DNA from: Turneriella sp.
Lineage (GTDB): Bacteria; Spirochaetota; Leptospiria; Turneriellales; Turneriellaceae
Assembly (NCBI GenBank): GCA_019186965.1
Contig: JABARV010000010.1
Location: 1-64,000, forward strand
DNA: 64,000 nt
Direction: 5' to 3'
Positions 41,956 through 49,915 of this stretch are shown in pieces. The first letter of the stretch is position 1. Every line of letters starts with the position of its first letter. The notes below the pieces were generated by a model, which did not search any database, was not told the DNA's origin, and saw only the letters and a program-made list of their open reading frames with translations. The translations under genes and the position numbers were made by a program.

Positions 41956-43158
41956 ATGATTAGTCTTGCAGGACGCGATATTGCGTACGCATGGGGAAAG
42001 TTTATTTTTACCGGCGCGGGGTTGGGACTCCTTATTGGAGTGACTCTCACGATGGCCGGTGTTTATCGTGGCATGGTCGATGACGCTAAAACACTTTTAG
42101 ACAACAGCGGAGCCGATCTCTGGGTGGTACAAAAAGATACACTCGGTCCTTACGCCGAGCCTTCGAGCATTTACGACGATGCGTACCGCAGTGTGAAAAC
42201 CGTACCCGGTGTCGCGCGTGCGGCGAATGTCACCTACCTCAACATGCAGGTTCGTGCCGGTAAAAAAGAAGTGCGTGTGATGGTTGTTGGTGTAGTGGGT
42301 GGTTTACCCGGCGAACCTGGACAACCCGGGTATTTAATCCAAGGCCGGCACATTACCCGTTCGCACTACGAAGCAGTGGTCGATGTAGCCACCGGTTTTG
42401 CGTTGGGGGATGTTCTCACGATACGGCGCAACCGCTACACTGTCGTTGGCATCACCCGTCGCATGGTTTCATCGGGCGGCGATCCGATGGTTTTTATACC
42501 GATAAAAGACGCTCAAGAAGCGCAGTTCTTAAAAGACAACGACTCGATACACGAGCAACGACGACGCACCACGTTGAACCCTGCGTTCAACCGCCCGGGA
42601 GCGCCTGGTGTGCTTTCCGCAGTCATCGAGTCGCAAGCAACCAACCCGTTTGTAAACGCGGTGCTTGTAACAATTAAACCGGGTTTTTTGCCCGATACCG
42701 TCGCCGAGCCGATTCGCCGTTGGAAACGGCTACAGGTTTTTACCCGAGCACAAATGGAAGAAATTTTGTTGGGTAAACTTATCGCCACATCGGCAAAACA
42801 AATCGGTATGTTTCTCGTTATTTTAGCGATTGTGAGCGCAGCGATTGTCGCCTTCATTATCTACACTCTCACCATGGGGAAAATCCGCGAGATAGCCGTA
42901 CTGAAACTCATCGGCACCAAAAACTGGACGATTGCTTCAATGATATTAAAGCAAGCGTTGGTGTTGGGTCTCATCGGTTTTGCTGTGGGGAAAATTGCAG
43001 TCAGTTTTTGGGCGCCCGCTTTCCCGAAATACGTGCTCATGCTTTCGAGCGACACGTTCATCGGTTTTGTTTTGGTGATGGTAATTTGTGCGTTGGCGAG
43101 TGTTATCGCCATTCGCATTGCTCTTAAAGTCGATCCGGCGGCGGCAATCAGTGGTTAA
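41956..43158 (+). CDS. FtsX-like ABC transporter permease (DevC type)
   Basis: 400 residues from ATG 41956, 2 bp after the adaptor stop. Helix at 17-36, a large periplasmic domain (about 40-275) and three C-terminal helices (MFLVILAIVSAAIVAFIIYTL, MILKQALVLGLIGFAVG, FIGFVLVMVICALASVIAI), the MacB/DevC topology, with IREIAVLKLIGTKNW as the coupling region. Uses the next gene as its ATPase. Exports a lipid, peptide or drug; substrate unknown. Confidence 0.92.
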   Translation: MISLAGRDIAYAWGKFIFTGAGLGLLIGVTLTMAGVYRGMVDDAKTLLDNSGADLWVVQKDTLGPYAEPSSIYDDAYRSVKTVPGVARAANVTYLNMQVRAGKKEVRVMVVGVVGGLPGEPGQPGYLIQGRHITRSHYEAVVDVATGFALGDVLTIRRNRYTVVGITRRMVSSGGDPMVFIPIKDAQEAQFLKDNDSIHEQRRRTTLNPAFNRPGAPGVLSAVIESQATNPFVNAVLVTIKPGFLPDTVAEPIRRWKRLQVFTRAQMEEILLGKLIATSAKQIGMFLVILAIVSAAIVAFIIYTLTMGKIREIAVLKLIGTKNWTIASMILKQALVLGLIGFAVGKIAVSFWAPAFPKYVLMLSSDTFIGFVLVMVICALASVIAIRIALKVDPAAAISG

Positions 43159-43867
43159 TTCAGGTACAGGAATAACCATTACCGGCCTTAAAAAAAGGTA
43201 TGGTTTGGGCGAAACAGCGGTCGATGCACTCAAAGGCGTCAACATGCATGTAAGTCCGGGTGAAGTGGTGGGGCTCATTGGCCCTTCGGGTTCAGGTAAG
43301 AGCACTCTTCTTAAATGTTTGGGCGCAGTAATCGAACCCACAGCAGGTGAGATGCAGTTAGGTAGCGAAACAATTTTTCGCGATAAGTGGTTGATCCCCG
43401 ACATCACCGTGTTGCGTCGGGATAAAATAGGGTTTGTTTTTCAAGCGCCGTATCTTATCCCCTTCTTGGATATTTTAGACAACGTGGCACTCTTGCCGAT
43501 GTTGGCGGGTGTTCCCAACAAAGAAGCACGCAAGCGGGCGATGGAGCTTCTTGATATTTTAGACGTTGCCCACCGCGCAAAAGCGGTACCGCGCCAACTT
43601 TCGGGAGGCGAGCAGCAGCGCGTGTCCATCGCCCGTGCGCTCATCAACCGTCCGCCGGTTGTGCTCGCCGACGAGCCCACCGCGCCACTCGACAGCGAAC
43701 GCGCATTGGCGGTGATGCGTATCTTGAACGAAATGGCGGGGATGTACCAAACGGCAATCATTGTGGTCACGCACGACGAAAAAATTATCCCCTATTTCAA
43801 ACGTATCTACGCGATACGCGATGGTGAAACACACGAACAAAAAGGCGAAGGACGCAAGTTTAAGTGA
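43151..43867 (+). CDS. ABC transporter ATPase (DevA/MacB/LolD type)
   Basis: 238 residues from GTG 43151, overlapping the permease by 8 bp. Walker [11 protein letters not shown]-loop [14 protein letters not shown], signature [15 protein letters not shown], Walker [13 protein letters not shown] (Ala-Pro rather than the common Gly-Asn after Thr) and switch VTHDEK. Powers the mechanotransmission-type exporter formed with the two preceding genes. Confidence 0.95.
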   Translation: MVNSGTGITITGLKKRYGLGETAVDALKGVNMHVSPGEVVGLIGPSGSGKSTLLKCLGAVIEPTAGEMQLGSETIFRDKWLIPDITVLRRDKIGFVFQAPYLIPFLDILDNVALLPMLAGVPNKEARKRAMELLDILDVAHRAKAVPRQLSGGEQQRVSIARALINRPPVVLADEPTAPLDSERALAVMRILNEMAGMYQTAIIVVTHDEKIIPYFKRIYAIRDGETHEQKGEGRKFK

Positions 43868-43925
43868 CAAAATAGAAAAAGATTTCAATTAAGTTGATTT
43901 ATTTTTGAGGCGGTGGATTTTATAG

Positions 43926-44339
43926 TTACTCGCGAATCATCGAAAAGCCGTGCGCGGATGCCGCGAGAGCCAGTTCGCTATCAAAGGTTGCGAAATGTAT
44001 CGGATTTTCTTCGCTGTGGCTTAGTGCCAGCGCAGTGGCGAGGTGCAGCGCGTCGAGTGTGCCAATGGGCAACAAGAAGGGTTCGGCTGCACGGCGCACA
44101 ATGTGCTTGTCGAGTTCAACAATTTGGATGGCTTCAAGAAAATTCTGTAAAGCGTCCAATTCGCTCTGGTAGAATTCGCTGCTAATTCTCTTTTGCTTGA
44201 GATGCCGTTCAAGAGTTCTGCGACATTCGACGAAAAGTAGCGCACTTGAATAAATTTTTGTATCTGCTGGTAAGGGTCGAACGGAAGATTGGCGCAACAA
44301 AATTCGTAAAAGCCATGAGCTGTCTACATAGACGTTCAC
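43926..44339 (-). CDS. vapC: PIN-domain toxin (VapC-like), module 1
   Basis: 137 residues. PIN acidic residues in NVYVDSSWLLR (Asp6), Glu in FVECRRTLERH, and LDALHLATAL (Asp), with FATFDSELALAA near the end. VapC-type RNase, usually cutting tRNA or rRNA. It overlaps the antitoxin gene by 4 bp (ATGA). Complete. Confidence 0.85.
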   Translation of the reverse strand: MNVYVDSSWLLRILLRQSSVRPLPADTKIYSSALLFVECRRTLERHLKQKRISSEFYQSELDALQNFLEAIQIVELDKHIVRRAAEPFLLPIGTLDALHLATALALSHSEENPIHFATFDSELALAASAHGFSMIRE

Positions 44340-44587
44340 ATTCTGTCCTTCCGCCTCTCTTCCAGCAAGTCTGCAATAGGGTCAAAATCCACTTCGATAG
44401 GCGATTTACGCAATTCAAATTTGCGCGTAGCGTGCGAAAGGAATTTCAGGGATTCTTTTTTTTCTAACGGCACGAGCCGCGCCACAGGAACATCGCGCTG
44501 CAAAATTTCGAGTGCGCCGTTTTTCTTGAGCTTTTTGATTTCGGCAGAGAGGTTGTTTTTGAGCTTCGAGATCGTAATCGTTCGCAT
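44336..44587 (-). CDS. vapB: Phd/YefM-like antitoxin, module 1
   Basis: 83 residues. N-terminal MRTITISKLKNNLSAEIKKL with ALEILQRDVPVARLVPLE is the Phd/VapB fold that binds DNA; the C-terminal DPIADLLEERRKDRM tail would wrap the toxin. Upstream palindrome and promoter at 44593-44622 suggest autoregulation. Confidence 0.85.
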   Translation of the reverse strand: MRTITISKLKNNLSAEIKKLKKNGALEILQRDVPVARLVPLEKKESLKFLSHATRKFELRKSPIEVDFDPIADLLEERRKDRM

Positions 44588-44592
44588 AGGCT

Positions 44593-44622
44593 ATATATAG
44601 CTATATATGGACAATACGTCAA
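44593..44622 (-). promoter_or_regulatory. vapBC-1 promoter and operator
   Basis: On the minus strand TTGACG (44622-44617), 17-bp spacer, TATATA (44599-44594), six bases, ATG 44587. The perfect palindrome atatatagctatatat (44593-44608) covers the -10 and part of the spacer. A leaderless message is implied. Confidence 0.7.
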
Positions 44623-44647
44623 TAAATTTCAGATGGTGTCATTTTCA

Positions 44648-44775
44648 CGAAAATAGCCACGGATTAACACGGATAGAAGACAAAGCGAATATCTTATCCG
44701 TGTTCATCTGTGTTTATCCGTGGCTATTTCATCCGGCATCGTTCGCCAACTCTGAATACACTTGAAAGGCCGTCG
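44648..44775. repeat. Inverted repeat and left copy of a direct repeat
   Basis: gaaaatagccacggattaac at 44648 faces its complement around 44714-44730 (gtttatccgtggctatttc). The segment 44689-44775 recurs almost unchanged at 45826-45908. The cacggataaacac words are typical of the 5' end of GxxExxY genes, so this is probably debris of that family. Confidence 0.8.
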
Positions 44776-44783
44776 TTCGTCTT

Positions 44784-44987
44784 GTGTTCTACCGTATTAG
44801 TTCCGATACGGTCTCCTATATAGCGGCGTTCCACCAAAAGCACCGGCTCGGCCTTATGTTACTCGCCGATCCAACGCTCAAAATCGAGTCTATCGATAAA
44901 GACGTGGCCCCCGTTGTCGATGTAGATGTAACGGTGGAAAAAATCAAAGCGTTGCAAGATGCGCATAAAAAACTTGACACCTTGTAA
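44784..44987 (+). pseudogene. Peroxiredoxin-like C-terminal remnant
   Basis: 67 codons. YRISSDTVSYIAAFHQKHRL then LMLLADPTLKI recalls the part of AhpC/Bcp peroxiredoxins after the active-site Cys (GVSxDSxxxHxxFxxKxxLxFxLLxDP). The catalytic N-terminal half is missing, so it is a fragment; the assignment is by pattern only. Confidence 0.4.
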
Positions 44988-44993
44988 TTACGT

Positions 44994-45305
44994 GTGCATC
45001 TTGTACACATGATTGCCGAAAACATAGCCACATCGCGTTCGAATATGAGTAGCCTTTTGCGCCAAGTCAGGCACGGCGAAACGGTCATTATTCTCGATCG
45101 TGGTATGCCCGTGGCGCGGTTTGAGCCGGTCGACACATGGACAGACGACACCTATAAACTCATGGCAGCGCGCCTCGTTAAATCGGGCGATCTCATGCCG
45201 CGCAAGAAAAAACTCGGCGATGATTTTTTTGATATGCCGCTACCCGTCGATGAAAAAGGCTCGGTGCGTGCGGCACTCATTGAAGAGAGGCGTGAGGGGC
45301 GCTAA
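44994..45305 (+). CDS. Phd/YefM-like antitoxin, module 2
   Basis: 103 residues from GTG 44994, or 98 from ATG 45009, which fits the family better (MIAENIATSRSNMSSLLRQV). Then GETVIILDRGMPVARFEPVD, the standard Phd/VapB second part; the C-terminus (RAALIEERREGR) resembles that of module 1. Directly followed by its toxin. Confidence 0.8.
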   Translation: MHLVHMIAENIATSRSNMSSLLRQVRHGETVIILDRGMPVARFEPVDTWTDDTYKLMAARLVKSGDLMPRKKKLGDDFFDMPLPVDEKGSVRAALIEERREGR

Positions 45306-45731
45306 TTGATTTTCTGGGATAGCTCGGCCATAGTGCCGCTTCTCGTGAACGAACCCAAAACGCAAGAAGCACACCAATTTTTGCAAGACGATCGCACCAT
45401 GATGGTCTGGTGCATAACTTACCTTGAAGCAACCTCGGCATTGAACCGCCGCCTACGCAGCGACGGCATACACTTTGGCCATTTTCGTGCGGGCGAAGAA
45501 CGCTTAAAGAAACTCGCCGCGTCGTGGGATCAAATTCTCTTCTCCGATAGACTCACGCAACTCGCCGTGCGCATTTTGCGCACACATCCGCTACGCACTG
45601 CCGACGCGCTACAGCTTGCGGCTGCACTCATTGCAGGCGGCAACGACCCATCGCAGATAAACTTTCTTTGCTACGATGACAGGTTGAACGAAGCAGCCGC
45701 ACGCGAAGGTTTGACACTGATGGCCGCCTAA
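45306..45731 (+). CDS. vapC: PIN-domain toxin (VapC-like), module 2
   Basis: 141 residues, TTG start at the base after the antitoxin stop. PIN residues Asp in MIFWDSSAIVPLL, Glu in TYLEATSALNRR, Asp in RTADALQLAAAL and CYDDRLNEAA. Longer spacing than module 1 and different sequence, so not a recent copy. Convergent with the GxxExxY remnant, overlapping it by 4 bp. Confidence 0.85.
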   Translation: MIFWDSSAIVPLLVNEPKTQEAHQFLQDDRTMMVWCITYLEATSALNRRLRSDGIHFGHFRAGEERLKKLAASWDQILFSDRLTQLAVRILRTHPLRTADALQLAAALIAGGNDPSQINFLCYDDRLNEAAAREGLTLMAA

Positions 45732-45871
45732 GAGCCGCATCCACCCAATTCATTCGACACGTCCATGGCACAGCCTATAATCGCTGACGGCAAATCGGCG
45801 TCGATCAAATCAATATCTTCTTTACATATCCGTGTCCATCTGTGTTTATCCGTGGCTATTTCATCCGGCAT
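45728..45871 (-). pseudogene. GxxExxY-family N-terminal remnant
   Basis: From an ATG at 45871: MPDEIATDKHRWTRI, then DLPSAIIGCAMDVSNELGG and stop. The pattern xxIIGxAMxVxxELG is the start of GxxExxY (PD-(D/E)xK-like) proteins, which normally continue for about 80 more residues. The TDKHRWTRI words come from the repeat shared with 44689-44775. Confidence 0.6.
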
Positions 45872-45908
45872 CATTCGCCAACTCTGAATACACTTGAAAG
45901 GCCGTCGA
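45826..45908. repeat. Right copy of the 80-bp direct repeat
   Basis: Near-identical to 44689-44775, differing by a few bases (gttc/gtcc, atcg/atca). Together the two copies bracket the peroxiredoxin remnant, vapBC module 2 and the GxxExxY remnant. Confidence 0.9.
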
Positions 45909-45921
45909 TGCCCCCGCTTCC

Positions 45922-46989
45922 CTACCAATGAATCTTCACACCCACGGACGCCGTGTTCAAAAGTGTTATCGGCTTTTCAATCATAGCAATACTGCGGAGC
46001 GAAAAAACAATCCCGATGTTACGCTGCAATCGGTATTCGGTTTCTAATTCAATTTGCGTAAGGGGGATTAAGAGCAATACCGACGCTTGTGCGTTGGCCA
46101 CGGGGATGCTGGTCTGCACATTGACGCCCGGGCCAGCTCCTGCGAAAAAAGAAAAATTCGATCCACGAAAAAATTCATACGCCAGTGCTGAGGAGAGCAT
46201 ATAGTTGGTCATCGTGAGCTCAAGATGCTCCACCGCAGGATTTTCTCCCGATTTGGGCGTATGTTGCAAGTACGTAAATCCGCTCACCCACCACAAGCGT
46301 GGACTCAAGCGCGGCAGGCTCGTCGCCACCGAGAGCGCTAGCACGGGCTGTTGCACTTGAAGGCGGTTGGCAACTCCCGCAGCAAAAAGACCACCGCCTG
46401 CATCGAGAGCCAGAGTGAAATCTTGAAATAGCGGTGTGGTGGATGCATAGCTTTGGCTCGCCGCTTCTTCGGGCGTGGGTAAGAGTTTTTTCGCCGCCGT
46501 CGCAATTTTACCCGCGATGGTGTTCAACGAATCGAAGATGTTGGCATCGACGACGGCAGTCAAAGTCAACGTATCGACGAGTTTGCGGTTGGGTATATCA
46601 AAAATATACACCGTTGTGAGAATTTCATCTTGGCGGGTACGCTTATTTTTTTGCGTGCGGAACCCACCGGCAATGACGACGTCTTGTTTGATGCCGATAC
46701 CTACTTGCTGTGCGGTATTTTTTGTGTAGAGTTCGTCTTTGTAATAGTAGTGCTCTTGTAAAAAATCTTCTAAAACTTTTTGGTCAGGCTCTTGGAAGCT
46801 AAAGCGTTCGTGCAAGTAAGTACGTACTGCGGACGTTAAACTTTCTTCCAGGTAGCCATAGTTGGGGTTTTGGTCGATATTTTTGAACGGCAAAATGGTT
46901 ACTTTTTTAAGCTCTGCATAGAGCGGCATCGAGAACAAAAAAAACACAACGGCGCAAAGCCAGCGGATATAAAACGGTGTGTGCGGCAT
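45922..46989 (-). CDS. Exported TolB-like/beta-barrel protein (paralogue of 9405-10601)
   Basis: 355 residues; signal peptide MPHTPFYIRWLCAVVFFLFS with cut after LYA. Then LKKVTILPFKNIDQNPNYGY and LEESLTSAVRTYLHERFSFQE, the same block as in the gene at 9405. The C-terminal half has alternating strands (YMLSSALAYEFFRGSNFSFF; IGIVFSLRSIAMIEKPI) and ends VGVKIHW. It lies 20 bp downstream of the large lipoprotein gene, so here the order is reversed relative to the other pair. Envelope protein; function unknown. Confidence 0.65.
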   Translation of the reverse strand: MPHTPFYIRWLCAVVFFLFSMPLYAELKKVTILPFKNIDQNPNYGYLEESLTSAVRTYLHERFSFQEPDQKVLEDFLQEHYYYKDELYTKNTAQQVGIGIKQDVVIAGGFRTQKNKRTRQDEILTTVYIFDIPNRKLVDTLTLTAVVDANIFDSLNTIAGKIATAAKKLLPTPEEAASQSYASTTPLFQDFTLALDAGGGLFAAGVANRLQVQQPVLALSVATSLPRLSPRLWWVSGFTYLQHTPKSGENPAVEHLELTMTNYMLSSALAYEFFRGSNFSFFAGAGPGVNVQTSIPVANAQASVLLLIPLTQIELETEYRLQRNIGIVFSLRSIAMIEKPITLLNTASVGVKIHW

Positions 46990-47009
46990 AAATATATTTC
47001 AAAAAAAAA

Positions 47010-49454
47010 TCATTGTGGCTTTTCCCAGTTGGGGCCGACGCAGCCGGTAGGGTTAGAAACTCCCGGTTGGGTGTCGGCGCAAAACGGGTACGCGGCATCG
47101 CTCTTAAATCCTGCTCCCGTGGAAGGGCACTCGATTGCGCCCGTCACTTTAGCGGCGGTGCAGTCGGCAATCCCCACACCAAAATAAATTTGGGATATAT
47201 GAAGATAAGGGTTGCTGGAACCATTGAGGGATAAATACGCGTTCTCGCTCCCCGCTGCACCGGTGTTAGAAAAAATAGACGAGTCAGCGATAGTGCTGCT
47301 GGCACTGATGACAGTTTCACCGAGATAAACGCCGCCGCCTTCATTCACGGAAGTGTTGCTCGTGGCATAAATATTTTTTAATTCGATTTTGTCTCCGGAT
47401 TCGCCATTTCCCCAGAAAGCACCGCCTTTCGCGCCAGCGGTATTTCCTTCGTAGTAGTCGTAGTACGAAAAAGTATTATAGTAGGTAGATGGACCGGATG
47501 CTTTATAAATGCCACCCCCACCCGTAGTTGCCACATTTTGGATAAAATAGTTATGGCGCGATTCGAGAGGGGTGCCACCTGCTTTTCCCTCGCCAGCTAA
47601 GCCACCGCCGTTCATCGCTTGGTTTGAGTAGAAGTAATTATGTTCGACTTTCCCATAGATAACATACGCACCACCGCCATGGCTTGTGCTCATATTTTTA
47701 ATAAATTCATTACCGGTAAATGAAGCAGGTTCTGAATCAAAAAGTACACCGCCACCCTTCCCCGCTGTTTGGTTGCGCTTAAAAACATTGTTTTGCAATG
47801 CCACGCTTGAGCTAAATCCAACGTACACCGCGCCTCCCCCTGTCCATGTCGCTTCGTTATTTTCAAATAAATTCGATATAAGTTTTATATTCCCTGTTTG
47901 TGCGTAGATAGCACCGCCGGTGTAGCCGGTGTTGTTTTGGAACAAGCTATTGCGTACAACTGAATTACCCGCTCCATTCAGGCGCAGTACGCCTGCTAAT
48001 CCGTTAGCCGCAGTATTATTGTAGTTGTTTCTAAAAATACTGTTCGACACCAATAGGTTATCCGCCGCATGGATGGGAGAAGTATCAGCATGTGTTGCGT
48101 AATCAAAATAAATGTTCCGCAACACTGAGCCGTTCAAGTAGTCATCGGTACCGGCGTCGAAGTTTGTGCCCGTACCAGCGCTAAAGGCAATCCCGCTATG
48201 TCGCACTAACGGATCGCTGGTGTTCGAGGTGGTAAAAACCGTTAAACCATCACCTGTTTCGCCCGTCACCAACGCTCCCCCCGATGCCACCGTGATACGT
48301 TTTCCTGGGTCGATGAGAATAATCGTGCCGCGTTCGATGTTCACTTGGTCGGATATTGTGATGCTTGCGGTGATGCATATCGGGTCGTTCGATGTGTCCC
48401 AAGTGGTGAGGCTGGTTATATTCGCGCTCACCGTGGTGCCACAATTTGCGGTGGGCGTCGTCCTTTCGGCGGTGCCTTGCCGCAATGGGTTTAGGCTTGC
48501 GTCTTGCGCGGTGACGCGGTATTTATAGAGCGTATTGGCGGCAAGTGAAGTGTGGTGGTAAAAAAACTTGGTCGCCCCCAGTGTTGCGAGCGTTGTGTAC
48601 GTACCCGAGCCGATGTCCTCTTCAACAAGGTATCCATTGGCGTTTGCAATTTTATTCCATGCCAAGCGGATGGTATCCGTCTTGAGTGGGATTGCCATGA
48701 GAGAAAGATTGTTATCGATAGTGCTGTTGTTGGTGATTTGCACCGCTGAGGAGAGCGTTTCGACACCGGCGGTTGCGTCTTTTACTTTGATTTGTATTCC
48801 CCCCGAAATGGCGCTATACGAAACCGAGGTTGTGGCAACTCCCGAAACAAAATTGGTGATAGGAGAGCTTGAGGTAAAAGTGCCGGTGCTCGAACTCGCG
48901 GCAAGAGTTATGGGTCCGTTATAGCTCGTGAAGGTTTGGTTGTCGCCGCCAATAGCGGTGATGGTGATGGTAAAATTTTCTCCCGCCACTGCGGTTGTCG
49001 GTACGCTGATATTAAAACGCGCCAAACTTGCCATCGGACGCACTAAAATGCTGTTGCTCGTGCCGCGCACCGCCTTTGATTTTTCACTGACCGCCGTGAG
49101 CGCAATCGATTCGGTGCCGCTGCCGCCGAGTACTACATGGTATTTTGCGGTATAAGTACGCTGCCCGTTCTTCCATTCTCCAGCGGGTGTGATTGCGGTG
49201 ATACTTCCCGTACCCACCACGCTCCACGCCAACTCGTCGTTAAAACCTTTGACGGTATTTTCGGAGGACGCATCGATGGCGCGCACAACAACTTGAAAAT
49301 TTTGATCCACAATCGCCTGTGAATCGGCGGTAATTTCAAACGTCGCGCCTGAAGTCGTGGCGATACATTCGCCGTCCAGGACACACTGTTGCGTTTTATT
49401 GCACGCAAACAGGGCAAAAAAGAAAAAAATCCATGCGTAGTGTTTTAATTTCAT
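47010..49454 (-). CDS. Large lipoprotein with Ig-like, FnIII-like and Pmp-like beta-helix parts
   Basis: 814 residues from ATG 49454 (AAAGGA upstream); two earlier ATGs are open to 49481. Lipobox FALFAC. Residues about 30-240 hold two Ig-like repeats (FEITADSQAIVDQNFQVVVR; ARFNISVPTTAVAGENFTIT). About 250-340 is fibronectin III-like (IRLAWNKIANANGYLVEE; LAANTLYKYRVTAQD). From about 360 a right-handed beta-helix with repeated GGA/GGG-V/I-Y and FxxN motifs (NSLFQNNTGYTGGAIYA; NLFENNEATWTGGGAVYV), resembling polymorphic membrane protein repeats. Likely a surface adhesin or similar; not tested. Confidence 0.8.
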   Translation of the reverse strand: MKLKHYAWIFFFFALFACNKTQQCVLDGECIATTSGATFEITADSQAIVDQNFQVVVRAIDASSENTVKGFNDELAWSVVGTGSITAITPAGEWKNGQRTYTAKYHVVLGGSGTESIALTAVSEKSKAVRGTSNSILVRPMASLARFNISVPTTAVAGENFTITITAIGGDNQTFTSYNGPITLAASSSTGTFTSSSPITNFVSGVATTSVSYSAISGGIQIKVKDATAGVETLSSAVQITNNSTIDNNLSLMAIPLKTDTIRLAWNKIANANGYLVEEDIGSGTYTTLATLGATKFFYHHTSLAANTLYKYRVTAQDASLNPLRQGTAERTTPTANCGTTVSANITSLTTWDTSNDPICITASITISDQVNIERGTIILIDPGKRITVASGGALVTGETGDGLTVFTTSNTSDPLVRHSGIAFSAGTGTNFDAGTDDYLNGSVLRNIYFDYATHADTSPIHAADNLLVSNSIFRNNYNNTAANGLAGVLRLNGAGNSVVRNSLFQNNTGYTGGAIYAQTGNIKLISNLFENNEATWTGGGAVYVGFSSSVALQNNVFKRNQTAGKGGGVLFDSEPASFTGNEFIKNMSTSHGGGAYVIYGKVEHNYFYSNQAMNGGGLAGEGKAGGTPLESRHNYFIQNVATTGGGGIYKASGPSTYYNTFSYYDYYEGNTAGAKGGAFWGNGESGDKIELKNIYATSNTSVNEGGGVYLGETVISASSTIADSSIFSNTGAAGSENAYLSLNGSSNPYLHISQIYFGVGIADCTAAKVTGAIECPSTGAGFKSDAAYPFCADTQPGVSNPTGCVGPNWEKPQ

Positions 49455-49567
49455 TGCCTGTATCCTTTTCATAAAAATCAATAATTTTTAGTAATCGATA
49501 GGTTTTCAGAACCTGTGCGTGGGTGATTACAGGTTAAAAAATTGCTGCACAGGTTATTTAACGATAG

Positions 49568-49915
49568 ATGGTTCGTACAAGAATATTACAATGGATTCCT
49601 CTGTCAATACATTTGTCGATTCCTTTGTCTTTTTTTCTTGATGATTTTATGGATAGTAAGCTGTTGCAAAAACAGCGTCGAATACGAAATTTTTTCAGTA
49701 TACTGCTTAAGATAAAACTAACACCAAAAATGCTTTACATTCCGCCGTTGTGGTGGCACGATGTGCGTAACGAAAAAAAATCAATAAGCCTAAATTTTTG
49801 GTTTGCCCCCATAGGAGGGATTGCATTTCTTGCATGGCTCTCTGCAGTGGCAAAAAAAGTTTTAGGAGTTTATCGTTACGAATATAGAAAGCCAGAAGAT
49901 ACAAAAGCAATATAA
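49568..49915 (+). pseudogene. Cupin/JmjC-like C-terminal fragment
   Basis: 115 codons (or 88 from ATG 49649). MLYIPPLWWHDVRN followed by SISLNFWF matches the conserved IPxxWWHxVxxLxxSIxxNFWW of cupin-8/JmjC proteins, including one iron-binding His. The N-terminal HxD part of the metal site is missing and no promoter or Shine-Dalgarno is seen, so a degraded gene is more likely than a working one. It abuts the nuclease gene with no spacing. Confidence 0.5.

Noticed and set aside
49482-49567. Riboswitch-like structure upstream of the large lipoprotein gene
   Set aside because: Only short aacctgt/acaggtt repeats (49510-49516, 49529-49535, 49549-49555) are seen; they fit no known riboswitch and could be a weak regulator site.
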